DNA of 64,000 nucleotides from contig NZ_MQWD01000001.1 in NCBI RefSeq assembly GCF_002283365.1, positions 2,341,665 through 2,405,664 on the forward strand. The letters run 5' to 3'. The translations under genes and the position numbers were made by a program. Under the pieces are notes generated by a model. It did no database searches. It was given only the letters and a program-made list of their open reading frames with translations, and was not told where the DNA came from. This stretch comes from Rubrivirga marina (GTDB taxonomy: Bacteria > Bacteroidota > Rhodothermia > Rhodothermales > Rubricoccaceae). Below, one piece after another: positions 27,153-35,769 of the stretch (the first letter of the stretch is position 1; each line of letters begins with the position of its first letter).

Positions 27153-30032
27153 ATGCGTGTTGTTCTCGCCCTCCTGTTCGTCGTTGTGGCGGCCCCGGCT
27201 CAGGCCGCCGTCGTACCCGCCGAGGGTCCCGGGAGGTCGGTTGTCGAGATCTCGGACCCGGTCTCTCTCGATGGGGAGCCTTCCGCGGGGCTCCGCAGCG
27301 ACGCGCTGATCGCGTTCCTGCTGACGGGCGTCGACCTCTACGTTCTCCGGCGGGTGGTCTTCCTCCTGCTCCTCAGCAACACGAGCACAGCGGGGGGGGG
27401 GCCGCTGGACGTCACCAACGCGCTCGTCGTCCTCCGGCTCGTCCAGCAGGCGAACTTGATCGCGGCCCTCCTCGTGGTCCGCGTCAACGGCCGTGAGGTC
27501 CCAGTCACGTATACACCGTGTTCAGGGGAGGGCGTCGCGAGCGGAGCGACGGGCCCCGGTGGGGACGAGGAGAACTGTGGGGCGTCGCTGGAGATCGGGG
27601 ACGTCGCCGCGAACGAGGAGCTCGAGATCGAGATCGAGGTGGTCGGCCTCGCGCCCGGCACGGCGACCCTGGAGGCCACCTACTCGCAGGCCGAGTTCGA
27701 CCCGGTCCCGTCGAACAACACGGCGAGCATCGCCATCGAGGTCGCCGCGCCGCCGACCCTCTCAGGGCAGAAGTGGCTCGACCTCGACGGCGACGGCGGC
27801 CGCGACGACGACGAGGGGCCCGTCGACGGCGTCCCCATCGCGCTGGCGGACGCGACGGGCACGACCGTAGCCGAGACCCTCACCGGCCCCGTCGACCTCG
27901 ACGCGGATGGGGCCATCGACCCGATCGCCGAGCGCGGGATCTATCGGTTCGATCTGCCCGAGACGCCCGGCGCCTACACGGTCGCGGAGCCCGTGCCCGA
28001 TGGGTGGACCGCGATCCCTTCCGGCGGCGTCCACGAGGTCGACGTCGGTGAGATGGCCATCGACGGGCTCGACTTCTACAACCGCCCGCCGCCCGACCTC
28101 GACCTCGACTTCGGCGACGCGCCCGACTCGTACCGCACGCTCTGGCCGGCCGGGCCGAGTCATTTCGTGTTCCTCGGCCAACTCATCCTCGGAGCGGAGA
28201 TCGACGTCGAGGACGACGGCGTCCCGACCCTCGACGCCTCGGGCGATGACCTGTTCATCCCGCCCCCGATCGACCAAGTCGATGACGAGGACGGGCTGGT
28301 CGGCATCTCGTTCGGCGACGGCGGGCAGGGCCAGCTCACCGTGCGCACCAACGCGGCCGGCGTGCTCGACGCGTGGTTCGACTTCGACGGCGACGGCACC
28401 TTCCTCCCGCCGCCGTTCGCGGCGGACGACGACCACATCGTAGTGGCCGCGCCGATCCCGTCCGCGGGCGAGCACACGGTGACGTTCGACGTGCCGAGCG
28501 GCGGGCGCCGCGCCGGGCCGCTCCGGCTCCGGTTCCACGAGGTCCCCGGCGGGCTCGGCGTGGGCGGGCTCGCCTGGGACGGCGAGGTCGAGGACCACCT
28601 CGTCGCCGGGCTCGACCTCGGCGACGCGAACCAGGACCCGCTCGAGATCATTCCCGGCATGCCATTCGGCTACCCGGTCCGGATCTCGGCCGACGGCGCG
28701 CGCCACCTCGTCGACGACCTCGTCAAGCTGGGTGAGAACGTGGACGCGGAGACCGACCTCAACGTGGCCCTGGCGTCCGAGACCGGCCTCGCGTCGAACA
28801 CGGCGACCGGCGACGACAACGACCCCGACGACAACCGGAACGACGGTCCGCGCGACGACGAGGACGGCGTGGCCTTCGGCGAGGGGTTTGTCCCGTTCAC
28901 CATCCAACTGCCGGTGGGCAGCACGGACCCGTCGGCTCCGAACCCGCTCACGCGCTACGGCCTGGTGGCCGGGACGACGGGCACGCTCACGTTCTTCCCG
29001 AACGTCGACGGCGGCCTCGACGCGTGGTTTGACTGGAACCGCGACGGCGACTGGGAGGACGACGGCGAGCACGTCTTCGCGAACGAACGGATGGGCCCGT
29101 CGACCCCGCCGCCGTCGCTGGACCTCCAGGCGCCGCCGAACGCGTCCGTCGGCTACTACCACGCCCGGTTCCGATTCAGTCGCAACGGTGCGCTCAACGC
29201 GACCGGGGTCGCGCCCGACGGCGAGGTCGAGGACTACCTCATGGCCACGTTCCCGCCGCTCGACTACGGCGACGCCCCCGCCCCGTACCCCTCGGCCGTG
29301 ACCGATGGCGGTGCCCGTCACGGCGTCGGCCTCGTCCGCCTCGGCGCCGAGGCGGACCCGGAGGTCGATCCCGACGCCGACGACAGCGACGACGGCGTGG
29401 CGCTCCCCGACGAGCTGTACCGCGGGGCCGACATGGCCGTCCCCGTGACGACGGCCGGCGACGCGCCCGCCGCGCTCTACGCCTGGGTCGACTGGAACGC
29501 CGACGGCGACTGGGACGACGACGGGGAGCAGGCCGTCGCGGGCGAGGTGCTCAGCCCCGGCTCCCACGTCGTGACGATCACGCCGCCGGCCGACGCCACG
29601 CCGGGCACGACGTGGGCGCGGTTCCGGCTCAGCCGCGTGGCGCTGCCGTTTGTCGCGGGCGCCGAGGTCGACCCGCTCGTCGTCCCGTTCGTGACCGAGG
29701 GCGAGGTCGAGGATTACCCCGTCGAGATTGCCGCCAACGGCGTCGCGGCCGAGGACGACGTCGCGCCACCCGAGACCGCGATAGAGTCCGTCGGCCCGAA
29801 CCCGGCGCGGGCGTCGCTCTCCATCCGCGTCGCGCTCGCGGAGCGGGCCGAGACGACAGTCCGCCTCGTCGACGCGCTCGGCCGCGAGGTGCTGGCGATG
29901 CCGCTCGGCGCGCTCCCCGCCGGCCGGCACGCGGTCCCGTTCGACGTCGCCGCGCTGCCCGCGGGTCTCTACGTGGTCGTCGTCGACGCCGGCGCTCATC
30001 GTCTCACGCGCCCGATCGCCGTCGCTCGCTAG
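27153..30032 (+). CDS. GEVED-domain secreted protein with T9SS sorting domain
   Basis: A 959-residue protein with a signal peptide (cleavage after A-Q-A-A near residue 22), an unusual hydrophobic stretch at residues 55-115, then a SdrD-B-like domain (W-L-D-L-D-G-D-G). Three GEVED repeats follow, each marked by D-Y/F-G-D-A-P, a W-F/V-D-W/F-N-x-D-G-D-W/G segment and G-E-V-E-D-H/Y. Each probably binds calcium through its Asp-rich loops. The C-terminal 80 residues are a type IX sorting domain ([22 protein letters not shown]). It is likely a surface adhesin or matrix protein. It follows the frameshifted beta-helix gene and shares its upstream motif. Confidence 0.85.
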   Translation: MRVVLALLFVVVAAPAQAAVVPAEGPGRSVVEISDPVSLDGEPSAGLRSDALIAFLLTGVDLYVLRRVVFLLLLSNTSTAGGGPLDVTNALVVLRLVQQANLIAALLVVRVNGREVPVTYTPCSGEGVASGATGPGGDEENCGASLEIGDVAANEELEIEIEVVGLAPGTATLEATYSQAEFDPVPSNNTASIAIEVAAPPTLSGQKWLDLDGDGGRDDDEGPVDGVPIALADATGTTVAETLTGPVDLDADGAIDPIAERGIYRFDLPETPGAYTVAEPVPDGWTAIPSGGVHEVDVGEMAIDGLDFYNRPPPDLDLDFGDAPDSYRTLWPAGPSHFVFLGQLILGAEIDVEDDGVPTLDASGDDLFIPPPIDQVDDEDGLVGISFGDGGQGQLTVRTNAAGVLDAWFDFDGDGTFLPPPFAADDDHIVVAAPIPSAGEHTVTFDVPSGGRRAGPLRLRFHEVPGGLGVGGLAWDGEVEDHLVAGLDLGDANQDPLEIIPGMPFGYPVRISADGARHLVDDLVKLGENVDAETDLNVALASETGLASNTATGDDNDPDDNRNDGPRDDEDGVAFGEGFVPFTIQLPVGSTDPSAPNPLTRYGLVAGTTGTLTFFPNVDGGLDAWFDWNRDGDWEDDGEHVFANERMGPSTPPPSLDLQAPPNASVGYYHARFRFSRNGALNATGVAPDGEVEDYLMATFPPLDYGDAPAPYPSAVTDGGARHGVGLVRLGAEADPEVDPDADDSDDGVALPDELYRGADMAVPVTTAGDAPAALYAWVDWNADGDWDDDGEQAVAGEVLSPGSHVVTITPPADATPGTTWARFRLSRVALPFVAGAEVDPLVVPFVTEGEVEDYPVEIAANGVAAEDDVAPPETAIESVGPNPARASLSIRVALAERAETTVRLVDALGREVLAMPLGALPAGRHAVPFDVAALPAGLYVVVVDAGAHRLTRPIAVAR

Positions 30033-30138
30033 CGGGCGACCACGACGGGCACGGCGGCCCGGTCCGCCTCGGGGGTCGATGCGGCCGAGGCCGGCGGGGA
30101 GGGGGGCACGCTTCACCGGCTCTCCCCGCCCGCCTCGG

Positions 30139-30146
30139 TAGCTTGG
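30139..30146 (+). promoter_or_regulatory. Candidate -7 promoter box of valS
   Basis: TAGCTTGG, 39 bases before the valS ATG. It lies inside a partial copy of the GC palindrome (CCCGCCTCGG...GGCGGGC). Confidence 0.4.
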
Positions 30147-30185
30147 CGGGCTCACGCCCGCCGCGCCGCCGCGGCCCGATCGAGC

Positions 30186-32933
30186 ATGCCCGAGACCCCG
30201 GAGATCCCCCGCGACCGGAACCGCCAGACCGACACGCCGGCCACGCCCGACCCGGCCCCGACCGGCTCCGCCTACGAGCCCGAGGCCGTCGAGGCCAAGT
30301 GGTACCACTATTGGGAGGACGGCGGCTTCTTCGACGCCGAGCCCGACGCGGTCCTCGAAGGCGGCAAGGAGCCGTTCGTGATCCCGATGCCGCCGCCGAA
30401 CGTGACCGGCCGGCTCCACATGGGCCACGCGCTTCAGGACACGGTCCAGGACCTCCTCGTCCGGTTCAAGCGGATGCAGGGCTTCGAGGCGCTATGGATC
30501 CCCGGCATGGACCACGCCGGGATCGCGACGCAGAACGTCGTCGAGCGGGAGCTCCGGAAGGACGGCGTCGACCGGAAGGCGATCGGGCGCGAGGCGTTCC
30601 TCCGGCACGTCTGGGCGTGGAAGGAGGAGTACGGCGGGATCATCCTCCAGCAGAAGCGCCGCCTCGGCGACTCGTGCGACTGGCGCTACGAGCGGTTCAC
30701 GATGGACGACGGGCTCAGCCGCGCCGTCCAAGACGTGTTCGTGACGCTCTACGAGCAGGGCCTCGTCTACCGCGGCGACTACCTCGTCAACTGGGACCCC
30801 GACAACCAGACGGTGATCTCGAACAAGGAGGTCGACAACGTCGAGCGGCCCGGCCACCTGTGGACCGTCCGCTACCCGGTCGTCGACGCGGACGGGGTCG
30901 AGACGGGCGAGCACATCGAGATCGCGACGACGCGGCCGGAGACGATCCCGGCCGACACCGCCATCGCCGTCCACCCGGACGACGAGCGGTACCAGTCGCT
31001 CGTCGGCAAGACCGTGAAGGTCCCGGCCGTCGGTCGCATCGTGCCCATCATCGCCGACGACTACGTCAAGATGGACTTCGGCGCCGGCGCGCTGAAGGTC
31101 ACGCCGGGCCACGACGAGAACGACTTCCAGATCGGCAAGCGACACGACCTGGAGTCGGTCTCGCTGATGAACCTGGACGGGACGCTCAACGAGGAGGGCG
31201 GGCCGTACGCCGGGCTCGACCGGTTCGAGGCCCGCGAGCGGATCGTCGAGGACCTCACCGAGGCGGGCCAACTCGTCAAGACGGAGGACTACCCGCACAC
31301 GGTCCCGATCTCGTCGCGGTCGAAGGCCGTCATCGAGCCGCTGCTCTCGCCGCAGTGGTACGTGGCGATGGAGCCGCTAGCGGAAAAGGCCCTCGCGGTC
31401 GTCAACGACGGGACCGTCACGTTCCACCCGAGCCGGTGGGCCAACGAGTACCGCCGCTGGCTGGAGGACATCCGCGACTGGCCGATCTCGCGCCAGCTGT
31501 GGTGGGGCCACCGGATCCCGGTGTGGTACCCCGTCGACCCGGAGACCGGCGAGCGGGACGAGGCCAACTTCGTCGTCTCCGTCGATTCGCCGGGGGAGGG
31601 GTACGTGCAGGACGAGGACGTTCTCGACACGTGGTTCTCGTCGTGGCTGTGGCCGTTCGCGACGCTGGGGTGGCCCGCCTCGACGGACGCGTTGAAGGCG
31701 TTCTACCCCGGCTCCGTCCTCGTCTCGGGCTACGACATCCTCTTTTTCTGGATCGCCCGGATGATCATGGCCGGCACGCACTTCCTCGACAGGGTGCCGT
31801 ACACGGACGTGTTCGTCACCGGCATGATCAAGGACAAGCAGGGCCGGTGGATGTCGAAGTCACTGGGCAACGGGATCGACCCGCTCGACATGATCGAGCA
31901 GTACGGCGCCGACGCGGTCCGCTACACGCTCGGCGTGCTCTGCGCGCAGGGCCAGGACATCAAGCTCGACCCGGCCAAGTTCGAGGGCGGCCGGAACATC
32001 GCCAACAAGATCTGGAACGCGAGCCGCGTGTTCGGCCGGTTCGTCGAGCGCGACGACGAGGGGCGGCCGACGGAGGACCTCCGCCGCGAGCGGGGCTTCG
32101 CCGACCTCGACCTCGCCGAGCGCTGGCTCCTCACGCGGCTCCACGACACGGTCGAGGCCGTGACCGATGCGCTCAACAGCTACCGGATTTCGGAAGCCGC
32201 GCACCTCGCCTACGACTTCGTCTGGCGCGACTTCTGCGACTGGTACCTCGAGGTCTCGAAGGCGCCGTTCGGCGAGACGCCGTCACGTGAGACCCTCGCC
32301 CTGTCCACGGAGGTCTTCGAACAGATCCTCCAACTGCTCCACCCGTTCATGCCGTTCGTCACGGAGGAGCTGTGGTGGACGCTCCGCCCGCGCGAGGCCG
32401 GCGACGCGCTCATCGCGTCGACGTGGCCCACCCCCGACTCGGCCGAGACCGACGCCGAGGCGGCCCAGACGTTCAGCACGGTCCAGGACCTCGTGACGGC
32501 GATTCGCCAGGTGCGGGCGCAGTACAACGTGCCGCCGTCGCAGGAGGTCCGTACCGTGATCGTGGCCGGCGACGCCGACACGGCCGCGGCCGTCGAGGGC
32601 GCCCGCGAGTACGTCGAGCGGCTGGCCGGGCTGTCGGCTCTCACGATCGGGTCGGACCTCGAGAAGCCGTCGGCCAGCGCGGCGGTCGTGGTCGGGGCGC
32701 ACGTCGTGTACGTCCCGCTCGAAGGGATGATCGACCTCGACGTGGAGCGCCAGCGGCTCCAGAAGGAGATCGACGGGAAGCGCGGGTTCCTCACGGGCGT
32801 CGAGAAGAAGCTCCAGAACGAGGCGTTCGTGTCGCGCGCCCCGGAGGCCGTCGTCACCAAGGAGCGCCAGAAGGCGGAGGATGCGAAGGCCGAGATCGCG
32901 GCCCTCGAGGCCAACCTCGCCGACCTCGGGTGA
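30186..32933 (+). CDS. valS: Valine--tRNA ligase
   Basis: A 915-residue class I aminoacyl-tRNA synthetase. The HIGH-type motif is H-M-G-H at residues 78-81 (P-P-P-N-V-T-G-R-L-H-M-G-H is the ValS form) and the KMSKS-type motif reads W-M-S-K-S-L-G-N (residues 555-562). The CP1 editing domain lies between about 210 and 430 (T-T-R-P-E-T-I, D-F-G-A-G-A-L-K-V-T-P-G-H). The anticodon-binding domain and a C-terminal coiled-coil arm (residues about 845-915, Lys/Glu/Gln heptads) complete the ValS architecture. First Lys of KMSKS replaced by Trp is unusual. The N-terminal 30 residues form a Pro/Thr-rich extension. Monocistronic as judged by flanking spacers. Confidence 0.97.
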   Translation: MPETPEIPRDRNRQTDTPATPDPAPTGSAYEPEAVEAKWYHYWEDGGFFDAEPDAVLEGGKEPFVIPMPPPNVTGRLHMGHALQDTVQDLLVRFKRMQGFEALWIPGMDHAGIATQNVVERELRKDGVDRKAIGREAFLRHVWAWKEEYGGIILQQKRRLGDSCDWRYERFTMDDGLSRAVQDVFVTLYEQGLVYRGDYLVNWDPDNQTVISNKEVDNVERPGHLWTVRYPVVDADGVETGEHIEIATTRPETIPADTAIAVHPDDERYQSLVGKTVKVPAVGRIVPIIADDYVKMDFGAGALKVTPGHDENDFQIGKRHDLESVSLMNLDGTLNEEGGPYAGLDRFEARERIVEDLTEAGQLVKTEDYPHTVPISSRSKAVIEPLLSPQWYVAMEPLAEKALAVVNDGTVTFHPSRWANEYRRWLEDIRDWPISRQLWWGHRIPVWYPVDPETGERDEANFVVSVDSPGEGYVQDEDVLDTWFSSWLWPFATLGWPASTDALKAFYPGSVLVSGYDILFFWIARMIMAGTHFLDRVPYTDVFVTGMIKDKQGRWMSKSLGNGIDPLDMIEQYGADAVRYTLGVLCAQGQDIKLDPAKFEGGRNIANKIWNASRVFGRFVERDDEGRPTEDLRRERGFADLDLAERWLLTRLHDTVEAVTDALNSYRISEAAHLAYDFVWRDFCDWYLEVSKAPFGETPSRETLALSTEVFEQILQLLHPFMPFVTEELWWTLRPREAGDALIASTWPTPDSAETDAEAAQTFSTVQDLVTAIRQVRAQYNVPPSQEVRTVIVAGDADTAAAVEGAREYVERLAGLSALTIGSDLEKPSASAAVVVGAHVVYVPLEGMIDLDVERQRLQKEIDGKRGFLTGVEKKLQNEAFVSRAPEAVVTKERQKAEDAKAEIAALEANLADLG

Positions 32934-33052
32934 CGTCCGGGCGGGGTCGGGGCACGCGACCGACGTGTCCCGATTCTGTCCCGCACGTGCGCGGCACCGA
33001 CGAAACCGGCCGCCGTACACGTTCTCCCGCCCGTCCCCCTTCTGCCGCCCCG

Positions 33053-33553
33053 ATGCTGCGCACCTCCCTTCTCGCCCTCGCCCTTCTCCTCCTCGCGGGG
33101 TGTCCCTCGCCCGCTCAGGTCGACGCCGGTGGCGAGCTCCCCAGCGGCCCCGTCTTCTCGGGCAGCGGCGAGCCGTCCGACCCGTCGCCCGAGTTCGAGG
33201 CCGCGCGCGAACTCTGGGCCGAGGCCGGGCTCGACGCCTACCAGATGACGCTCCAGCGCATCTGCTTCTGCCCGATGCCTGACTACACCGGCCCGTTCGA
33301 GGTCGTGGTGCGGGACGGCGCGATCGAGACCGTGACGCTCGACGGCGCGACGGTCGACGCCGAGCGCGGCGAGACGGTCGCGGCCCTCTTCGAGCTCATC
33401 GCCGAGGCCTACGAGCGCGGCGCCGAAGAGATCGCCGTCGAGTACGACCCGGAGTGGGGCTACCCCACGAGCGTCGGCATCGACTACAGCACGCAGATGG
33501 CGGACGAGGAGATCGCCTACCGCGTCTCCGACCTCCGCCCGGCCGATCGCTAG
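33053..33553 (+). CDS. DUF6174-type lipoprotein (first of a tandem pair)
   Basis: A 166-residue product with a short signal ending L-A-G-C (lipobox near residue 17) and then an acidic linker. A domain matching DUF6174 follows: E-L-W-A-E-A-G-L-D-A-Y-Q-M-T, the paired cysteines C-F-C-P, F-E-V-V-V-R-D-G and E-Y-D-P-E-W-G-Y-P. The family is found in envelope lipoproteins and has no known function. It is followed two bases later by a diverged copy of itself. The start at 33053 precedes the signal sequence. Confidence 0.8.
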   Translation: MLRTSLLALALLLLAGCPSPAQVDAGGELPSGPVFSGSGEPSDPSPEFEAARELWAEAGLDAYQMTLQRICFCPMPDYTGPFEVVVRDGAIETVTLDGATVDAERGETVAALFELIAEAYERGAEEIAVEYDPEWGYPTSVGIDYSTQMADEEIAYRVSDLRPADR

Positions 33554-33555
33554 CC

Positions 33556-34008
33556 ATGCGCCAGATCGCTCTCGTCGTCGTCATCTCGCTCGTCGCCGGG
33601 TGCGACTCCGTCGGCCCCGAGGCGGGCGAGGTCGACCTCGGCGCGTCCGTCGAGGTGGCCGACCGGGAGGCGCTGGAGGAGGCCCGCGACCGGTGGCGGG
33701 CGTCCGGGCCGGACGCGTACACGATGCGCTACGAGGTCCGCTGCTACTGCGCGCCCGTCACGGTCGAGGTGACCGTCGAGGACGGGCGGATCGTGGCGAG
33801 CGAGACGACGGGCGGGCCGGCGACGGCGCTCGACGTGGACGGTCTCTATCGTGTGGCGCTCGAGGCGTACGCGCAGCGCGCCGCCTCCGTGGAGGCCCGC
33901 GTCACGGAGCGCGGACCGCCGGTCCTCGTCGACCTGTACGTCGACTACAGCGAGAGGATCGCTGACGAGGAGGTCGGGTACGCCGTCGTCGCGTTCGAGG
34001 CCCGCTAG
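33556..34008 (+). CDS. DUF6174-type lipoprotein (second of a tandem pair)
   Basis: A 150-residue lipoprotein (L-V-A-G-C, lipobox near residue 16) with the same plan as its neighbour: R-W-R-A-S-G-P-D-A-Y-T-M-R-Y, the pair C-Y-C-A, V-E-V-T-V-E-D-G-R and a C-terminal V-D-Y-S-E-R-I-A-D-E-E. The two end sections (D-Y-S-x-x-x-A-D-E-E) align closely, so this is an old tandem duplication. The ATG lies two bases after the first gene's stop, so the two are co-translated. Confidence 0.78.
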   Translation: MRQIALVVVISLVAGCDSVGPEAGEVDLGASVEVADREALEEARDRWRASGPDAYTMRYEVRCYCAPVTVEVTVEDGRIVASETTGGPATALDVDGLYRVALEAYAQRAASVEARVTERGPPVLVDLYVDYSERIADEEVGYAVVAFEAR

Positions 34009-34103
34009 GCGGTCCATCGGCCATTCTTCAACACTTCCGCAGGCTCTCGACGGACCGATGGGAGCGGTCATCCCGTTCCTCGTCGGTTCCCGCCCCCGCT
34101 GCC

Positions 34104-34424
34104 GTGTCTCGCTTCCTCCTCCTCGCGCTCGCCGCCGTCCTCGCCGCCTGCGGGGGAGAGGTGCCCGAGTACGACGTCGCCGACCTCCGCCTGCAGAGCG
34201 AGGGGGGTGGCTACCCGACGCTCACGGGCGTCCTCGTCAACAGCGGCGCGACGCCGATCACCTCGGCCGACGTGTTCGTCACGTTGTACGACGATCAGAA
34301 CCGGCCGCTCGAGGACGTGCTCGTCCAGGTGCGGAACGTGGCGTCGGGCGACTCAGCGCGGTTCGAGCAGCGGCTCGACCTCCAGGCGGGCGCGGCGAAG
34401 CTGAAGTACGTCGGGGTGAACTGA
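34104..34424 (+). CDS. Small FxLYD-like lipoprotein
   Basis: A 106-residue product beginning at a GTG, with a signal peptide ending L-A-A-C (lipobox near residue 16). The mature part resembles an FxLYD domain: G-V-L-V-N-S-G, a central strand with F-V-T-L-Y-D-D, and V-R-N-V-A-S-G-D-S-A-R-F. Such domains are small immunoglobulin-like beta-sandwiches found in envelope proteins, without a defined role. It stands 95 bases after the DUF6174 pair and may share its transcript. A small TGTCAG/CTGACA hairpin follows the stop. Confidence 0.65.
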   Translation: MSRFLLLALAAVLAACGGEVPEYDVADLRLQSEGGGYPTLTGVLVNSGATPITSADVFVTLYDDQNRPLEDVLVQVRNVASGDSARFEQRLDLQAGAAKLKYVGVN

Positions 34425-34433
34425 CGGCCCCGG

Positions 34434-34452
34434 TGTCAGGGAAGGGCTGACA
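34434..34452 (+). terminator. Possible weak terminator hairpin
   Basis: TGTCAG and CTGACA pair around a 7-base loop, 9 bases after the preceding stop. Stem is only 6 bp and no long T-run follows, so the call is tentative. Confidence 0.3.
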
Positions 34453-34514
34453 TTCGCCCTGTAGGCACCCGCGATGGAGGCGGGGCGTTGGGAGACGCAC
34501 CGAGCCTTCCGCCC

Positions 34515-35708
34515 ATGACTCCCCGCGCCTACCTCTCCGTCCGCCCGCTCCCGTTCGGCCACACCGTGGCCCAGGAGGAGGGGATCGGGTGGATGAAGGC
34601 CGCCCTCCGACGCGCCGCCCAGTCGGGCGCGCTCCCCGACGTCGACCGGGCGATCCGGTTCTACGACCTCCTCGCCCGGAAGTCGGCCGTCGAGACGCGG
34701 GTGACGGCGCTCGACGACTACACGCACCAGGACTGGGACCGGATGCGGCTCCACGCCCCGCCGGCGCTCGGCGACGGCCAGTCCGGCCCGGAGCCGCCCG
34801 GCGTGTGGCACCAGGCGCCCCTCGAGCGTCGGATGGATCTCTTCGCTGAAACCGCGGAGGCCGTCGCTCGCGACGCCTTCGCCGACGACGCCGGACCGCC
34901 GGACGCCATCGTCCAGGTCTCGTGCACCGGCTACGACAGCCCGAGCGCCGTCCAGCGCGTGGCCGTCGAGCATGGGTGGGGCGAGCGGACGCGGATCCTG
35001 AGTGTCGGCCACATGGGCTGCTACGCCGCGCTCCCGGCCCTCGCGACCGCCGCCGACGTCGTCCGTGCCGAGTCCGCCCGCCTCGGCGTCACGGCCGGCA
35101 CGCCCGACGACGCGCCCGAGGCGGACGCCCGCGCGGCCGTGCTTCTGGTGGAGCTCTGCACGCTCCACCACCACCCGGCGACGACGGACCCCGAGCAGAT
35201 CGTCCAGCAGTGCCTCTTCGCCGACGGTGCCGCCCGTCTCGACGTGACGGCGGGGCCCGACGGTTCCCAGTTTGCCCTGCTCGATCACATCGAAGCGCTC
35301 GTCCCCGACACGCTCGACGAGATGACGTGGCGCCCGGCCTCCGTCGCGTTCCAGATGACGCTGAGCCGGCGCGTGCCGGACCACATCCGCGAGAACGTCG
35401 CTGGCGTGCTGGAGCGGTTCCTCGCGCGCCACGGGCTCGCGGTCGCCGACGTCGACGTGTGGGCCATTCACCCCGGCGGCCCACGCGTGATCGAGAGCAC
35501 GACCGAGGCCCTCGGCGTCGACGACGACCGCGCGCGCCACAGCCACGCCGTCCTCCGCGACCGCGGCAACATGTCGTCGACGACGCTCCCGCACATCTGG
35601 GACCGGATCGCCCGCGACGAGTCCGTGCCCGACGGCGCGCTCGTGGCGTCCGTCGCCTTCGGCCCGGGCCTGACGGTCGCTGCGAACCTGATGCGGAAGG
35701 GGGAGTGA
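34515..35708 (+). CDS. Type III polyketide synthase (chalcone-synthase fold)
   Basis: The 397-residue protein has the complete type III PKS catalytic triad: Cys137 in V-S-C-T-G-Y-D-S-P, His319 in A-I-H-P-G-G and Asn352 in G-N-M-S-S-T-T. It also has L-V-E-L-C-T-L-H and a C-terminal A-F-G-P-G-L-T segment in the usual G-F-G-P-G position. Such enzymes extend an acyl-CoA starter with malonyl-CoA and cyclise it to pyrones or resorcinols. The starter-pocket residues do not let me name the product. A UbiG-like methyltransferase follows within 62 bases, consistent with O-methylation of an aromatic or pyrone product, perhaps an alkyl-quinone or pigment precursor (inference). Start 34515 matches the family N-terminus. 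Confidence 0.9.
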   Translation: MTPRAYLSVRPLPFGHTVAQEEGIGWMKAALRRAAQSGALPDVDRAIRFYDLLARKSAVETRVTALDDYTHQDWDRMRLHAPPALGDGQSGPEPPGVWHQAPLERRMDLFAETAEAVARDAFADDAGPPDAIVQVSCTGYDSPSAVQRVAVEHGWGERTRILSVGHMGCYAALPALATAADVVRAESARLGVTAGTPDDAPEADARAAVLLVELCTLHHHPATTDPEQIVQQCLFADGAARLDVTAGPDGSQFALLDHIEALVPDTLDEMTWRPASVAFQMTLSRRVPDHIRENVAGVLERFLARHGLAVADVDVWAIHPGGPRVIESTTEALGVDDDRARHSHAVLRDRGNMSSTTLPHIWDRIARDESVPDGALVASVAFGPGLTVAANLMRKGE

Positions 35709-35769
35709 GGCCGGGGTGCCCCGTACACCGCCCCCCTGGGTACACTTGCTGTCCCACTCTCTCGGCTCT

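Noticed and set aside
35077-35125. CCGCCTCGG...CCGAGGCGG pair inside the polyketide synthase gene
   Set aside because: Long uneven loop and ordinary coding; counted as chance given codon bias, not as a member of the palindrome family.
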